Origin: Saccharum officinarum
Lineage: Eukaryota; Streptophyta; Magnoliopsida; Poales; Poaceae
Reading direction: 5' to 3'
Assembly (NCBI GenBank): GCA_020631735.1
Contig: CM036158.1
Location: 87,351,248-87,415,247 of the forward strand
Length of the DNA: 64,000 bases
Part shown: in pieces, positions 34,868 through 44,770 of the stretch
Layout of the letters: each line of letters begins with the position of its first letter
Numbering within the stretch: position 1 is the first letter of the stretch
Notes under the pieces: model-generated
Seen by the model: only the letters and a program-made list of their open reading frames with translations
Told to the model about the DNA's origin: nothing
Databases searched by the model: none
Made by a program: the position numbers and the translations under genes

Positions 34868-35635
34868 TCACGAGATGGCGACGTCGCACGGCACGCTCTG
34901 GAACGACCTTGCAGACGACGGCGCGAGGCCGATGACGACGGGTGAGCAGAACGCCTGCAGGTCGTAGCGCCTGCTCCTGACGTCGGCGACCTTGAACTGG
35001 ACGCGCGCGCGCATCCGGACGTCGACGCCCACCTGCCCCACCGCGAGGTCGTGCCGCAGCTCCCGCGCGGTCTGCTCCCCGACGGGCACCGACCGCGCCA
35101 CGGCGCGCACGCCCAGCCGCGTCACGTTGCGGTGCGGCTGGGCGAACGCCGGCGCGTCCTCGATCGCCAGCTGCGCCGCCTCGCCGTACAGCACTCGGAA
35201 CTCCACCCACTCGTACAGGATCGACACGCGCCGGTTCGGGTTGTCGGCGGCGAGGGTGAGGTAGAACGTCGCGTTGGCCGTGGCGTCGGGCGGCGGCGTC
35301 ACGTTGAAGTGGCGCACCACGGCGCCGGTGACGGTGTAGTCGATGGGCTTGGGCCGGACCACGAGCCAGAAGATGAGCGCAGCCAGCCCCGCGAGGAGGA
35401 TGGTGACCACCAGCGCGGCGATGAGGCAGCGGAGCACGGCCACCCGGCGCGCGCGCCCGCTGTACGTGATGTCCCCCCGCATCGCCGCCGGCATTGTTAC
35501 TGTAGGAAGCCGCTGTACGTGGCGACGTTGTTGCAGTTGTTGTGGTTGCGCGGCGAATGCATGGACGGGTCGTGGCTGCCGCCGCGGCTTTGTATAGAGG
35601 AGATCGTCGTTCAGAGGACGAGGTGTGTACTCCAT
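34868..35635 (-). CDS. NDR1/HIN1-like (NHL) LEA_2 domain membrane protein, 255 aa, single exon
   Basis: A cytosolic N terminus is followed by one strong membrane helix at residues 68-92 (LRCLIAALVVTILLAGLAALIFWLV) and then a LEA_2 (LEA14-like) domain at about 98-235. The NHL signature is present as NPNRRVSILYE at 132-142, leading into the strand VEFRVLYG. Three N-glycosylation sequons (N111, N121, N170) lie on the presumed outer side, and C230 and C250 could pair. Family members sit at the plasma membrane and many are linked to pathogen or stress responses; a specific role cannot be read from sequence. The intronless, GC-rich structure and length of about 250 aa are typical. The frame's first ATG (35635) gives a 48-residue Pro/Gln/Arg-rich leader. 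An internal Met48 (ATG near 35494), followed by PAAMRGDITYSG, is an alternative start that would remove it. Confidence 0.88.
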   Translation of the reverse strand: MEYTPRPLNDDLLYTKPRRQPRPVHAFAAQPQQLQQRRHVQRLPTVTMPAAMRGDITYSGRARRVAVLRCLIAALVVTILLAGLAALIFWLVVRPKPIDYTVTGAVVRHFNVTPPPDATANATFYLTLAADNPNRRVSILYEWVEFRVLYGEAAQLAIEDAPAFAQPHRNVTRLGVRAVARSVPVGEQTARELRHDLAVGQVGVDVRMRARVQFKVADVRSRRYDLQAFCSPVVIGLAPSSARSFQSVPCDVAIS

Positions 35636-35977
35636 GTGCCGCAGGCTTTCTTGGCGGGCAAAGAATCAAAGAGATCGATGGCCACAGCTAGATGTCTGTG
35701 GTGTATTGCATTGAAAGCCGTGATCCGACGCTCTTCTTTTTGCTTTCGGTTTGTGCTTTAAGTGACTGTTGACGACGGAGAGATTCTAATTTGAGTTCTC
35801 CCTGCGCACTGAACGAATTTCGTTGAGTCGTCGTGACATACCGTGGAATGCTTACAGCGTGCTAGGCTCCCGCGTAGGAATCTTAGTAGAGTATACTTCC
35901 TCGAGTCAACAAAGCAGCTTGATGTTCAAACAAGGAGCAGAAACGTATGAATCTTATCCAAGCGCAACAAAACTAAG
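35636..35977. other. Upstream region of the LEA_2 gene
   Basis: Presumed promoter for the minus-strand gene. No clear TATA element was recognised. Confidence 0.4.
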
Positions 35978-36121
35978 ACCCCATTTGGCAGAGCTCATCT
36001 TCGGTTTTGGCTCCGACTCCTTCCGATAAGCCCTACTGAACGGTTTAGGAAGAGCCATTTGGAGCTGTTTTTCAGCGGAAAAAGGAGGAGCGGTTGAGGT
36101 GGAGCTCTCCCAAATAAGACC
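35978..36121. mobile_element. MITE with ATTTGGCAGAGCTC ends
   Basis: The left end ACCCCATTTGGCAGAGCTC and right end GAGCTCTCCCAAATAAGAC are inverted repeats, flanked by CTAAG on both sides (35973-35977 and 36122-36126 by alignment). It is similar in style to the MITE at about 1945-2225. Confidence 0.6.
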
Positions 36122-36256
36122 TAAGAATCTCATTTTTATTAGTCCTTCTTGAACTTTGAATAAAAGTTTCTTTAGGAACATACTTCTCCTATAGTCCTAT
36201 ATCTCAGACGCCTAGTTTTGTATCGTTGTTGTTTAAATAACATATAATTTTATCTT

Positions 36257-39201
36257 TTTTTTTGAGATCGTGCTTTAGCACGTTTTTCATTCAGCAGAAA
36301 AAAAGAGTTTTGTTACAGTCAGGGTCAAGTTACTGCAATCCAAAGATTACCGAAACCCACACCCTTCACCTACACCACACTCGCACGTGGTTGTAATTAC
36401 ATGAAAACTATCGAGCGACAAAGGTGCTGATGGTGAGGGGCTAGTTGGCCTCGTCGTCCAACCCGATCATGTCCAAGTTCATGGCCACTGGGTCGAACTC
36501 CCCACCGAGAAGAAGCTGCAGCGCCTCATGGGTGGAGTCTGACAGTGGCGCCCGAAAGGTCACCTTGTACTTGCGCACCGTCTCGGAGTCGACATTGGGT
36601 GATGGTGCCTCCACTCCCAGTTTCTGCATGAGAACACGCTGAGCCTGTTTGGTGGTGTTCGCCTCGCGCGGCTGGGCAGCAATGCGCTCACTACGCCGCA
36701 ACGACGTAACGGGGACTGGCGTTCGAGGCCTGTGCAACCTCGGCGAGCCACAGATAAGGGGCGTCTGCAAAGGAAGACAAAGCCGCTCCTCCAGACTCTC
36801 CTGAAGGGAGTTGGTGAAGAGGGCCCCGATGTCAATGTGGTCAGTGGCCACAACCGCGGCGTCAACGGAGGTGGGGTCATGGACGCTGTCCTGCATGGTA
36901 AATTCCTTGGCAATGGCCGAAGGAGAAGCGATGTCGTCATCCGGTTGCCATTCCCGCGTCGGCGTAGAGGTAGGTGGCCGAACACTATCTACCCCAGGCG
37001 CCTTAGCATATGCGAAGCTGAGCTGAACCATCCGTGGCGGCGAACGGGTGCCCACCGGCGCTGCCTGAGCCTCCAGGGAGGCAGCTGTCGGAGTATGCGG
37101 GGGCAGCACTGGAGCACCCATTGACCAACTCGCGACAAGGGAGGCAACAAGCTCATCGAGCATTGGGTCAACCCATACGGGAGGCCCAACGTCCTCGCAC
37201 AGTGATACCGCAAGTGGGTCCGACTCGGGGGAGCGGTGTGCGATAGTGCAGGTAGCGGTGATGCCGGTGTAGTTAGGAGTCACGGAGATGTTGATCTCTC
37301 TCGGTAGTAGGCCCCGCCAGCGTGGCCCAGGCGACGAAGGACCAGTATGGGGCGGGCAAAGAATCTGTCCGATAATGACCGGCGCCGCTTGCTGGTTGCT
37401 TTGGTTCCAACCAGGCTCAATGCGCGGTTCCAGCGCACCAACAGTGCCCTGGCCATAGCCGCCGTTGTCATCAACCACGCCAAGGCAACCAGGATGGAGG
37501 TGGCGTGGGTGCGAGCCAGCGCGACCATGGATGTCTCCAGCAGCACGACGTCGAGGGCCGCGCCTTGGAGGTTCCCGCACCCAGTCCGAGGGAAGGCACT
37601 GGGGTAGACGACCAAGCTTGCTGTTCCTCGCCTGATGCCTCGTGCTGAGGCAGAAGAGGCAGCGGGACGGGAAGGTGCACTGGGCAGCGATGTGGTCCCC
37701 AGCCAGACAGTTGAAGCAGAGGCCGACGAGCGAAGGTGGCACCGGCCGCTGACGACGAGGCATGGCACGGCGGCGCCTGCGTCGACGGCTTTGAATAAGC
37801 GTGAAGCCATCAGCGTCGACAGGCATGGCCGCTCGGGGAACGTGGCATCAGGGAAGCGCATCCGGATGGTAGACGCGCGGCGGTGTCGAAGATCGCCTGG
37901 TGTACGTCATGAACCTAGGGCCTGCCACACGACAACGGCGGTGGCGGCCACCAGGCGCCGACTCCCAACGCCGCTGGCCGAGGCGCTGGTGCACGGGCAC
38001 ATGCACACCCGACATAGGGCCAAGTCACTAGTGCGCGGGCACCCTAGCGACCGGGTGTGAGGGTGCCGCTGGAGAGCCGTCAGCTTTCCTGGCCCTGCCC
38101 GACGATGGCGGCGGCGGCGCTGCCTCTTCTTGGTGATGGCGGCAACCGGACGCGAGGCGGAGCCGTCCCCATCACACGGGGCAGTAGGCACGGCCAAGGC
38201 TGTCGCCTCAATGGCCCGACGAGCGGCGTCCAAGTACGGCGACCGCGCAGCAGAGGACGCACCGTCGGAGTAGTAGTCGCCGGGGTCCTCCATCCATTGG
38301 AGAGCCTTGGCTCAGCTCGCAGATCGCTCGGTAGGGAAGAAGAGTGTGGTGAGAGGAGACAGGGAGGAGCTCCCCCCTCCCATGGAGACCACACGCATCC
38401 CCGGGGCTCCCATCTTGACTCCAGCGTCCGCACAGAGGGAGGCCGCAGAACCCATCATCTGCGGCACCGACGACGGCGAAGGAGTCCGCACAGCCATGGT
38501 TGGAGTCACATCGTCATCTTCGTCCTCATCCTCATCATCTTCCTCCATGACGTCCTCGACGATGACCTCCATCATCTGGAGGTGGGGCGGGGCAGAATAG
38601 GGCGCCTGCGCCGGCGTCGTCGGTGCTGAGTCTGCCATGGCCGCAGCAGCACCCATGGCGGCCACTGGTTCGCACGCACTGAGGCCATCCCCGCCGATAC
38701 CTCCCAACCCCAATGATGGCGGTGTTGGGTGCAGCAGTGGCTGTGCAGGGGGCACGCCCTCGCTGGCGGCTGCGGACCTGCCCGCCTGGAAGGAGCCCGC
38801 CGACGGAGATAACGTACTCGAGGGCTGCAACGGCCGCGCCTCGTCATCGACCTCACCTGCCACATCACGTGGCACGGTGGGATACGGGGCAACGACGAGC
38901 GTCTCGACCAGCAGAGTGGCAACATGCGACGATGATTCGGCCAGCAAAGTGGTAGCAGGCGACGACGGCATGGCCTGCCGGTTGCCCGGCGAAGGAGCAG
39001 CCCCCACCGAACGGCCGCTATCATCAGGGGAGAAAGACCCGTCAACCTACAGATCTTGAGGAGGTAGGAGCAGATATGTAGTTGGGAGGAGGATTTTGGT
39101 AGGATTTTGTGAGGGATTTTGGTGGATTTTGGTGGTTTTCTCGAGGGGGCGGACGAGCACCCGAGGGGAGCGGGTGGAGCGCTAACGGCTCCATCCTCCT
39201 C
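36257..39201 (-). mobile_element. Retroposed L1-type element with ORF1 only (half-LINE), 2.9 kb
   Basis: The element is bounded by a perfect 17-bp duplication, ACATATAATTTTATCTT, at 36240-36256 and 39202-39218. A run of T at 36257-36263 follows the low-coordinate copy, so the inserted strand is the minus strand with a 3' A tail, the mark of target-primed reverse transcription. It encodes a zinc-knuckle ORF1-like protein (36441-39007 region), then only about 185 bp to the tail. The endonuclease/RT ORF2 of a normal plant L1 (usually several kb) is absent. The 5' end (39201 inward) is GC-rich UTR-like sequence. Confidence 0.8.
36441..39007 (-). pseudogene. L1-type ORF1 (gag-like) protein with CCHC zinc knuckle, interrupted
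   Basis: On the minus strand the main open segment 37826-36441 (461 codons) opens with DGFTLIQSRRRRRRR and a CCHC knuckle at residues 37-50 (C37, C40, H45, C50; C-x2-C-x4-H-x4-C). A second knuckle begins with C56, C59 and H64 but loses its last cysteine, probably by frameshift. A long Pro/Ser-rich segment follows. The C-terminal block has RRSERIAAQ, LMQKLGVEAPSP and FRAPLSDSTHEALQLLL, a pattern I associate with grass LINE ORF1 proteins. Upstream, the segment 39007-38312 and the one starting MEDPGDYYSDGASSAARSP (38293-37907) share a frame, separated by one TGA at 38312-38314. A frameshift lies between 37907 and 37826. No ORF2 follows. A nucleic-acid-binding chaperone role is known for the family. 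Confidence 0.65.
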
Positions 39202-39218
39202 ACATATAATTTTATCTT

Positions 39219-39404
39219 GTAGATTGTTTTTTTTGGTTGTACTAGTTGATTACACGTAATACTTGTTGTCTGAAAATTCCTAAAAATTCAAACAACTGAA
39301 ATATAGGGCTAATTCTCTTGAGAACATGCATCCACCCGACACCCCTAGTACACTAGAAACAAACTGAGGATCATCATTTGCAAGCCATCCATATCATTCC
39401 TCAC
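39219..39404. other. Short spacer
   Basis: AT-rich sequence between the half-LINE and the next hAT MITE. Nothing is recognised. Confidence 0.4.
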
Positions 39405-39591
39405 CAGTGGCGGAGCATGGAGCCAAATAAAGTAGGGGCTAGGCAAGCTACAAGCGTACAACTTTGAGAGTATTAGCTTACATCTAGCATAACCGACTGA
39501 TGTAGGCTTAGACGTTGCAGTGGCCAGAGTGTGGATGGGGGGTGGGGCGGTGGAGTGCCTAGAGCTCCGCCTCCATTGGCCTCCGCCAGTG
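39405..39591. mobile_element. hAT-type MITE, 187 bp
   Basis: The left end is CAGTGGCGGAGCATGGAGCC and the right end is GGCCTCCGCCAGTG. Target duplications TTCCTCAC (39397-39404) and TTTCTCAC (39592-39599) differ at one base, which suggests an older insertion. Same family as 1066-2283, 5522-6085 and 6585-6751. Confidence 0.82.
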
Positions 39592-39599
39592 TTTCTCAC

Positions 39600-40896
39600 T
39601 AACTATCCACATTATCTCTCTTAATAGCCACGTCATCTCATAAACTTCTAACATCATAATGCAAGCTACCTATATCATCTTCACTTAATTTTACTTCAAA
39701 TTCTTCGCAATTCCTTCAACAACATGTGAGGTATCTTCTAGTAAACAAGTAGCAGCTGCAGGCTAGTTAGTTGCAACCGTAAGCAAATTAATTGTTTTTA
39801 GTAATTTCGGACTCCTTTTTAGATGAAAAAGACGTGTTACGTTTTTTTTATCATGCGTGTTACGTATCTACCTGGGCGTGTTTGGGGTCGTACTATCTGT
39901 CTTGTTTCTTTTCCTTCGGGGACTAATTGAAATGAATACCGGAGCTTCCCGCCAAGGGGACTTCTTGAAATGAACGATTGAACGGCAGAGCTCCCAGGAC
40001 CGGTTGTTTCTCGCAGGTGCCGATGGATCGTGATCCAGTCCATGCCTTTTTTTTTCTTTGTCCGTCAAGATTGGCTTCTTCTCTACCGCCGGCAGACTCA
40101 CAAGCTCCTCGTGAGCCTGCCTTCGTCTCGGCGACGAAGCCACTGACCAATCACTAATTAGGCTAACCTCGCCGGTGGACCGCCTCCGGCCTCCCCTAAC
40201 ATTGCTGGAACCTGGAAGTGGAGAAAGCATGGGATATGGCTTGTACGGTGAAACTAAAAGAAAACTGCCGGTGGTCTCAACTTGTACGGTGGATTCTGTC
40301 TAGCAACAAAAAGAAGTCTATTTGGAGCATGTCTGAAGGTTCTTTTAACCTGAAAAAATGAAAAGCAAGCACGAAATGACCAAAGTGGTAGCAAGTAGGA
40401 GTATGCTTTTGACTTTCACACAGTAGGTGCGTACCCAAATTCCAAATCCAACCTTGAAAGATGTGCAGTGTAGTACTAGTACTTTGTATACCTAAAAGTC
40501 CAACCATGCAGAGTTCACCATACATGCTTCGTCTTTTTCCTTTCCGAGCTAGAGACGACGGAGATCGAAAAGCACAAGTGAGAGGCACTGTGAAAACGGA
40601 CAAGTGGGATGCGCACTTGGCCAACAATGCAAATTGGATACTAGCTAGCGCATCAGTGCATCAGCCTCAGCTAGAGCTAGTGCTAACTATATAACGCCTA
40701 GTGGCAAAAGGCTGCAGAGACTCGAGCTTCCCGTATGGGGGCAAAACAAAGTGTGGCAGAATTAATCAGGAGCATGATGCATAGACTGTCAGTTAAGATA
40801 AAAAGTTTGCAGCCAAAGACAAGGATAGGGCTTCAGTCCATGTCAGTTGTTTTTGTTTCATACCACTATATGTTCTATCAGTCAATCTGCAACAAT
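39600..40896. other. Intergenic region with an unassigned open segment
   Basis: The minus-strand stretch 40230-39868 is open for 120 codons with balanced Ser/Arg/Glu content (for example STGEVSLISDWSVASSPRRR). It could be a gene fragment but matches nothing I recognise. The remainder is spacer. Confidence 0.3.
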
Positions 40897-41022
40897 GGCC
40901 CTGTTCATCTGGCTTATAATCCGTCTTATTCAGCTTGTTTTTTCAGCCGGAACAGTATTTTTCTCTCACAAAAAATCAGCCAACAGTGCTTTTTAGCCGG
41001 CTTATAATTCCAGCCGAATGGC
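40897..41022. mobile_element. Short MITE (GGCTTATAA family)
   Basis: Left GGCCCTGTTCATCTGGCTTA and right CGGCTTATAATTCCAGCCGA are inverted. The centre contains TTTTTCTCTCACAAAAAATC, the complement of the GATTTGTTGTAAGAG words in the related elements at 28704 and 31046. Confidence 0.7.
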
Positions 41023-42027
41023 TCCAATATGTAGCCTTGCACATGTAACTGGCTGCCAAAGCTCTCTTACCTAATCTTTCCACTACGAGTAGTTAACTCT
41101 TACGTCGCTAATAAACACGCTCTTGCTCATTTAGGAACAAGGCAAGTACGTAATAAGATCGATTGGACCCCTCCTCTTCTCCTCGAAGGACAGCAGGTAC
41201 GTACGGTTGCCAGGTATACTCAACTAAGTAGTTTCAAATAATTCTGCACCTGAACATGCTTTACGTCTAAAAACTCAGTGCTCCTGATAGTGGAGATAAC
41301 CACGCAAATCGTACCGGACATATAGATCACAACTAACGAGAGTGTTTTGGGTTAGCGGACTGCGTGCCTATTTGGCAGCTTATATGCTTCTTCTTATGGC
41401 CAAAATAAGCTAAAACTAGAAAACAAACGATATACTTTTTTTTTACAGTTTTTTGTGGCCACGTTTCTTCCCACTGCCCTCATTTATACTAAAATGGAGA
41501 AACTAGGTTAGAACAACTTATTTGACCACGTTTTTCTCAAGAAAACTAGTTGGGAAGCGCATTTTCGCACATTAAAGCAAACAATAAGTTTTAGAACCTC
41601 GTTCCCTTCGTACACTTAGAGATGAGCCTCAACTCACTAGCAACTTTCCTAGCTGCAACACACTTGAATTGGCCGGCCACAGGGGGATATATAGCCCCAA
41701 ACTCCAAATATAGTCATTGGCTTCGGATTGTACCCTTGCAGCGAACAACTAAGAGCTCCGGTGCTTGCCATGTACACTTCGACTATCGGATAGCCTAAAC
41801 TCCGGTGGTGGACTACAATCATAGGAGATTTCTAATGAGGCTAATACAGTATTGCATAGCCTTTGGAATACTCCTTTACTCTATGGTGCTCTATCACCGG
41901 AGGGCTTCGATGCCCTTCTCTTCTCCACCGTGCCTCCTGGATCGAAGCTCCAGTAACCCTATCCATTGCCTCACCAGAAGGTAGGGTGAGACTATGTTTT
42001 CGGCCTTCTGGATTGCAAAGCATCTAT
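41023..42027. other. Intergenic, no gene recognised
   Basis: Mixed-composition spacer. A segment at about 41365-41580 has GTTTGGCAGCTTA-like words suggestive of a decayed MITE. No coding signal. Confidence 0.4.
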
Positions 42028-42782
42028 AGAGCGTGTTTCTGCATGAGCGGGTGTGTAAAAACTTTGGAGGAAGCATGTTTGGATAGATAGTTCCACTGTA
42101 ACTACTTGCATCCACCCATGCATTTGCATCCGCCAATGATGCGTCCACTCATATGCCCAATTTGAGCTTCAGTGCTGAGCCAGGCCCGATCAATACAGGG
42201 ATGAGATGCTAGATCCACACATCAATCTTACAACAACAACAACATAGCCTTTTGTCCCAAGCAAGTTGGGGTAGGCTAGAGATGAAACCCAAAATAGACG
42301 AGAAACAGCGAGACACATAAAGGGACATAAATGGCACAAGACAAAAAGATGTCACGGTTCAGGCACGTTGATTGCCAATCTCCAAGCGCTCCTGTCCATA
42401 GCTAAATCCTCGGAGATATTCCACTCCTTAAGATCTCTCTTAACAGACTCGTCCCAAGTTAGTTTAGGTCGACCTCTACCGCTCTTTACATTATCGGCCC
42501 GCTTTAGAACTTCACTACGCACCGGCGTCTCAGGAGGCCTCCGTTGGACATGTCCAAACCATCTCAACCGATGTTGAATCAATTTCTCCTCAATTGGTGC
42601 CACCCTAACCCTATCCCGAATATCGTCGTTCCGGACTCTATCCCTCCTTGTGTGCCCACAACACCAACGCAACATACGCATCTCTGCTACACTCAATTGC
42701 TGGACATGTCGCCTTTTTGTAGGCCAACACTCAGCACCTTATATTAGAAAAATTGCATCCGCTCATGCAGGAAAGCAAACAA
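42028..42782. mobile_element. TIR element interrupted by a LINE fragment
   Basis: The left part CGTGTTTCTGCATGAGCGG (from 42029) is answered by the inverted CCGCTCATGCAGGAAAGCA ending near 42780. Between them lies non-coding sequence with GCATCCACCCATGCA-like words and then the RTE LINE fragment. Without that fragment the element would be about 245 bp. Confidence 0.5.
42235..42742 (-). mobile_element. 5'-truncated RTE LINE copy (3' end only)
   Basis: Nearly identical to 19323-19830 of the larger LINE, starting at the same ACAACAACAACA tail. It encodes the C-terminal block ([31 protein letters not shown]... to AINVPEP) without the TAA seen in the first copy. It breaks off at TCAGCACC near 42738. 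Target duplication is unclear. Confidence 0.88.
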
Positions 42783-44258
42783 CATCTTGATTTTTTGAAT
42801 TCACTCATGCAACTTCATCCAAAGACTCTTTTCTGAAATACGGTTCTACTCGGGCTACATCCCCTCAGCTAAGATATACGATATAACCTCCATCCAGCAA
42901 CCAAAGACACCCCTAAGCTTGTGTGCTCCTCACCAGAGAGCTCTGATGATGCACTCTGGTGCTCACTGAGCTTTGTTTCCTCGCTTCTCTTTGTCCGTGA
43001 TTCTTCCACTTGATGCCTTGGTCTTCTTGCTTGTATTTAGGGTCTTCATGACTGCTCCTTGACTTTGCTCGAGGTGTTGATCACATGATCATCACCGTCA
43101 TCTCATCCGAACCCATCATTGCATCTATAGGACTAAAACCTTGTATACTAGCAAATATTATTTGTCCAATTGATCATGTTGTCATTCAATCACCAAATCA
43201 CTTAATGGCCCTAGCTAGGTGCCATTTTCCTTACAAACTTTTCTCTATGGGAGGCTACTTGGCCCTAAGCAATGTACTCCTATAAAATTCGCCCATGAGA
43301 CTCAGCAATACAATCGACTATTCTACTAATTCCAATCTCCTACAATATTGCTGTAGCAATCAAGCATTATTTATATTTGTTTTTTTGGAAAAGGAATGGT
43401 TTGACAAGTACTAAGACAATGCGCAATGAGTGAAGGTTCTTTATGCTGAAAATTGTCCACTTAGATTAAGTTCTTGATTTGGCAATATTTATTAGGGTTC
43501 AAATCCCCGACTTGACAATATTGATATTCATATTTTTTTGATTTATTCTAGAAAATAAAGACAATGAAGTTCAACTGGTTGAGAAATACAAATGGAAGGT
43601 TGCCTCAAACAAACAATAGTATGAAATGTTCTTCTAGCTAGTTAATTGTGTCAAGTTAGAAGCAACAGGTCCATTTCTTGAACACGGAACCTAATCACTT
43701 ATCAGGTTTCACCTCAATTATCGAGACCTGTTTCCTTTTCACATATGCACATGAAAATTTTCATTTTCACATGAATTTGTGCAAAAGATGTTGCGTCTCA
43801 ACTATTACAGCAATAATGTGCCTCTATAGATGAACTATGAATGTGTATAGTTTTATTTTTTTTTAAAAAACTTTTATGTATGTATTTTTGGTGGGTTTTC
43901 ACGTTCCTACTGTAAGAGTGATTTGCACCGGTTAACACAATTGAATAGCACCCTCCAGGCAGGCAGACAATGCAAGCATGCATTAGATTTTATCAAGCTT
44001 TCAAAAGATTTAATGGATACATCAGGTCCAGACCGCGCATGACTTAATTATTGATTGATAGCAAAGTGGAGCATGTATACACAATTTCAGGGGAATGTTG
44101 ACACGCATTAGGGGCGCCATCGGACTTCCAAAAAAACACAAAATTACGCTGGTTTAAAAGAATCCATTTCTTTTGCAAGGACAGATTAGCACGTCGCTAC
44201 TCTGGCTGTCAGCAAACGGCCTCGTTGCCTTTTTGTAGATGGCTGAGCTGACAAGTGT
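42783..44258. other. Intergenic, no gene recognised
   Basis: AT-rich spacer of 1.5 kb. Open frames are short and unremarkable. Confidence 0.4.
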
Positions 44259-44499
44259 GGCCTTGCTTAGATGCCGAAGTCAGGCGGCCGAATCGGCGTA
44301 GCAGCTTTTGTTTTTAGCGTAAAAATTGTCTAAAAATTGATTAATTAGACTTAAAATGTTCGTCTCGCAAAGTACAATAAAACTGTGCAATTAGTTTATG
44401 ATTTCATCTACATTTAGTACTCCATGCATTTGCCGATATTTTGATGTGATGAGAAATCTCTTTTTTGCATAGTAGAATTTGAGAGTGCTAAACAAGGCC
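44259..44499. mobile_element. Tourist/PIF-Harbinger-like MITE
   Basis: Ends GGCCTTGCTTAGATGCC and GAGTGCTAAACAAGGCC. Interior words GTTCGTCTCGCAAAGTAC and GTGCAATTAGTTTATGATTT match the copies at 6754 and 48112. Confidence 0.82.
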
Positions 44500-44670
44500 T
44501 GACAAGCAAAAGAGAGATGTGTCAGTGCAGTGCTTCCTCAGTGGCATGCATCATGTGTCAGTGTGACCCTGCCCTGGATCAGATTGCAGTTGAGATCCGT
44601 TTGGCATATTTGTAACAGTTATTAGGAACGGACCGGATCGACGGTTCGACCGATAAAAAGACCGAATCAG

Positions 44671-44770
44671 NNNNNNNNNNNNNNNNNNNNNNNNNNNNNN
44701 NNNNNNNNNNNNNNNNNNNNNNNNNNNNNNNNNNNNNNNNNNNNNNNNNNNNNNNNNNNNNNNNNNNNNN
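44671..44770. other. Assembly gap (100 N)
   Basis: A run of exactly 100 N, which is usually a gap of unknown true length. Sequences on either side need not be adjacent in the genome. Confidence 0.99.

Noticed and set aside
35051..35761. Plus-strand 236-codon frame opposite the LEA_2 gene
   Set aside because: Arg/His/Val-rich shadow of the minus-strand gene, no domain.
43480..43530. tRNA-like T-loop wording (GGGTTCAAATCCCCG)
   Set aside because: No acceptor, D or anticodon stems could be folded around it.
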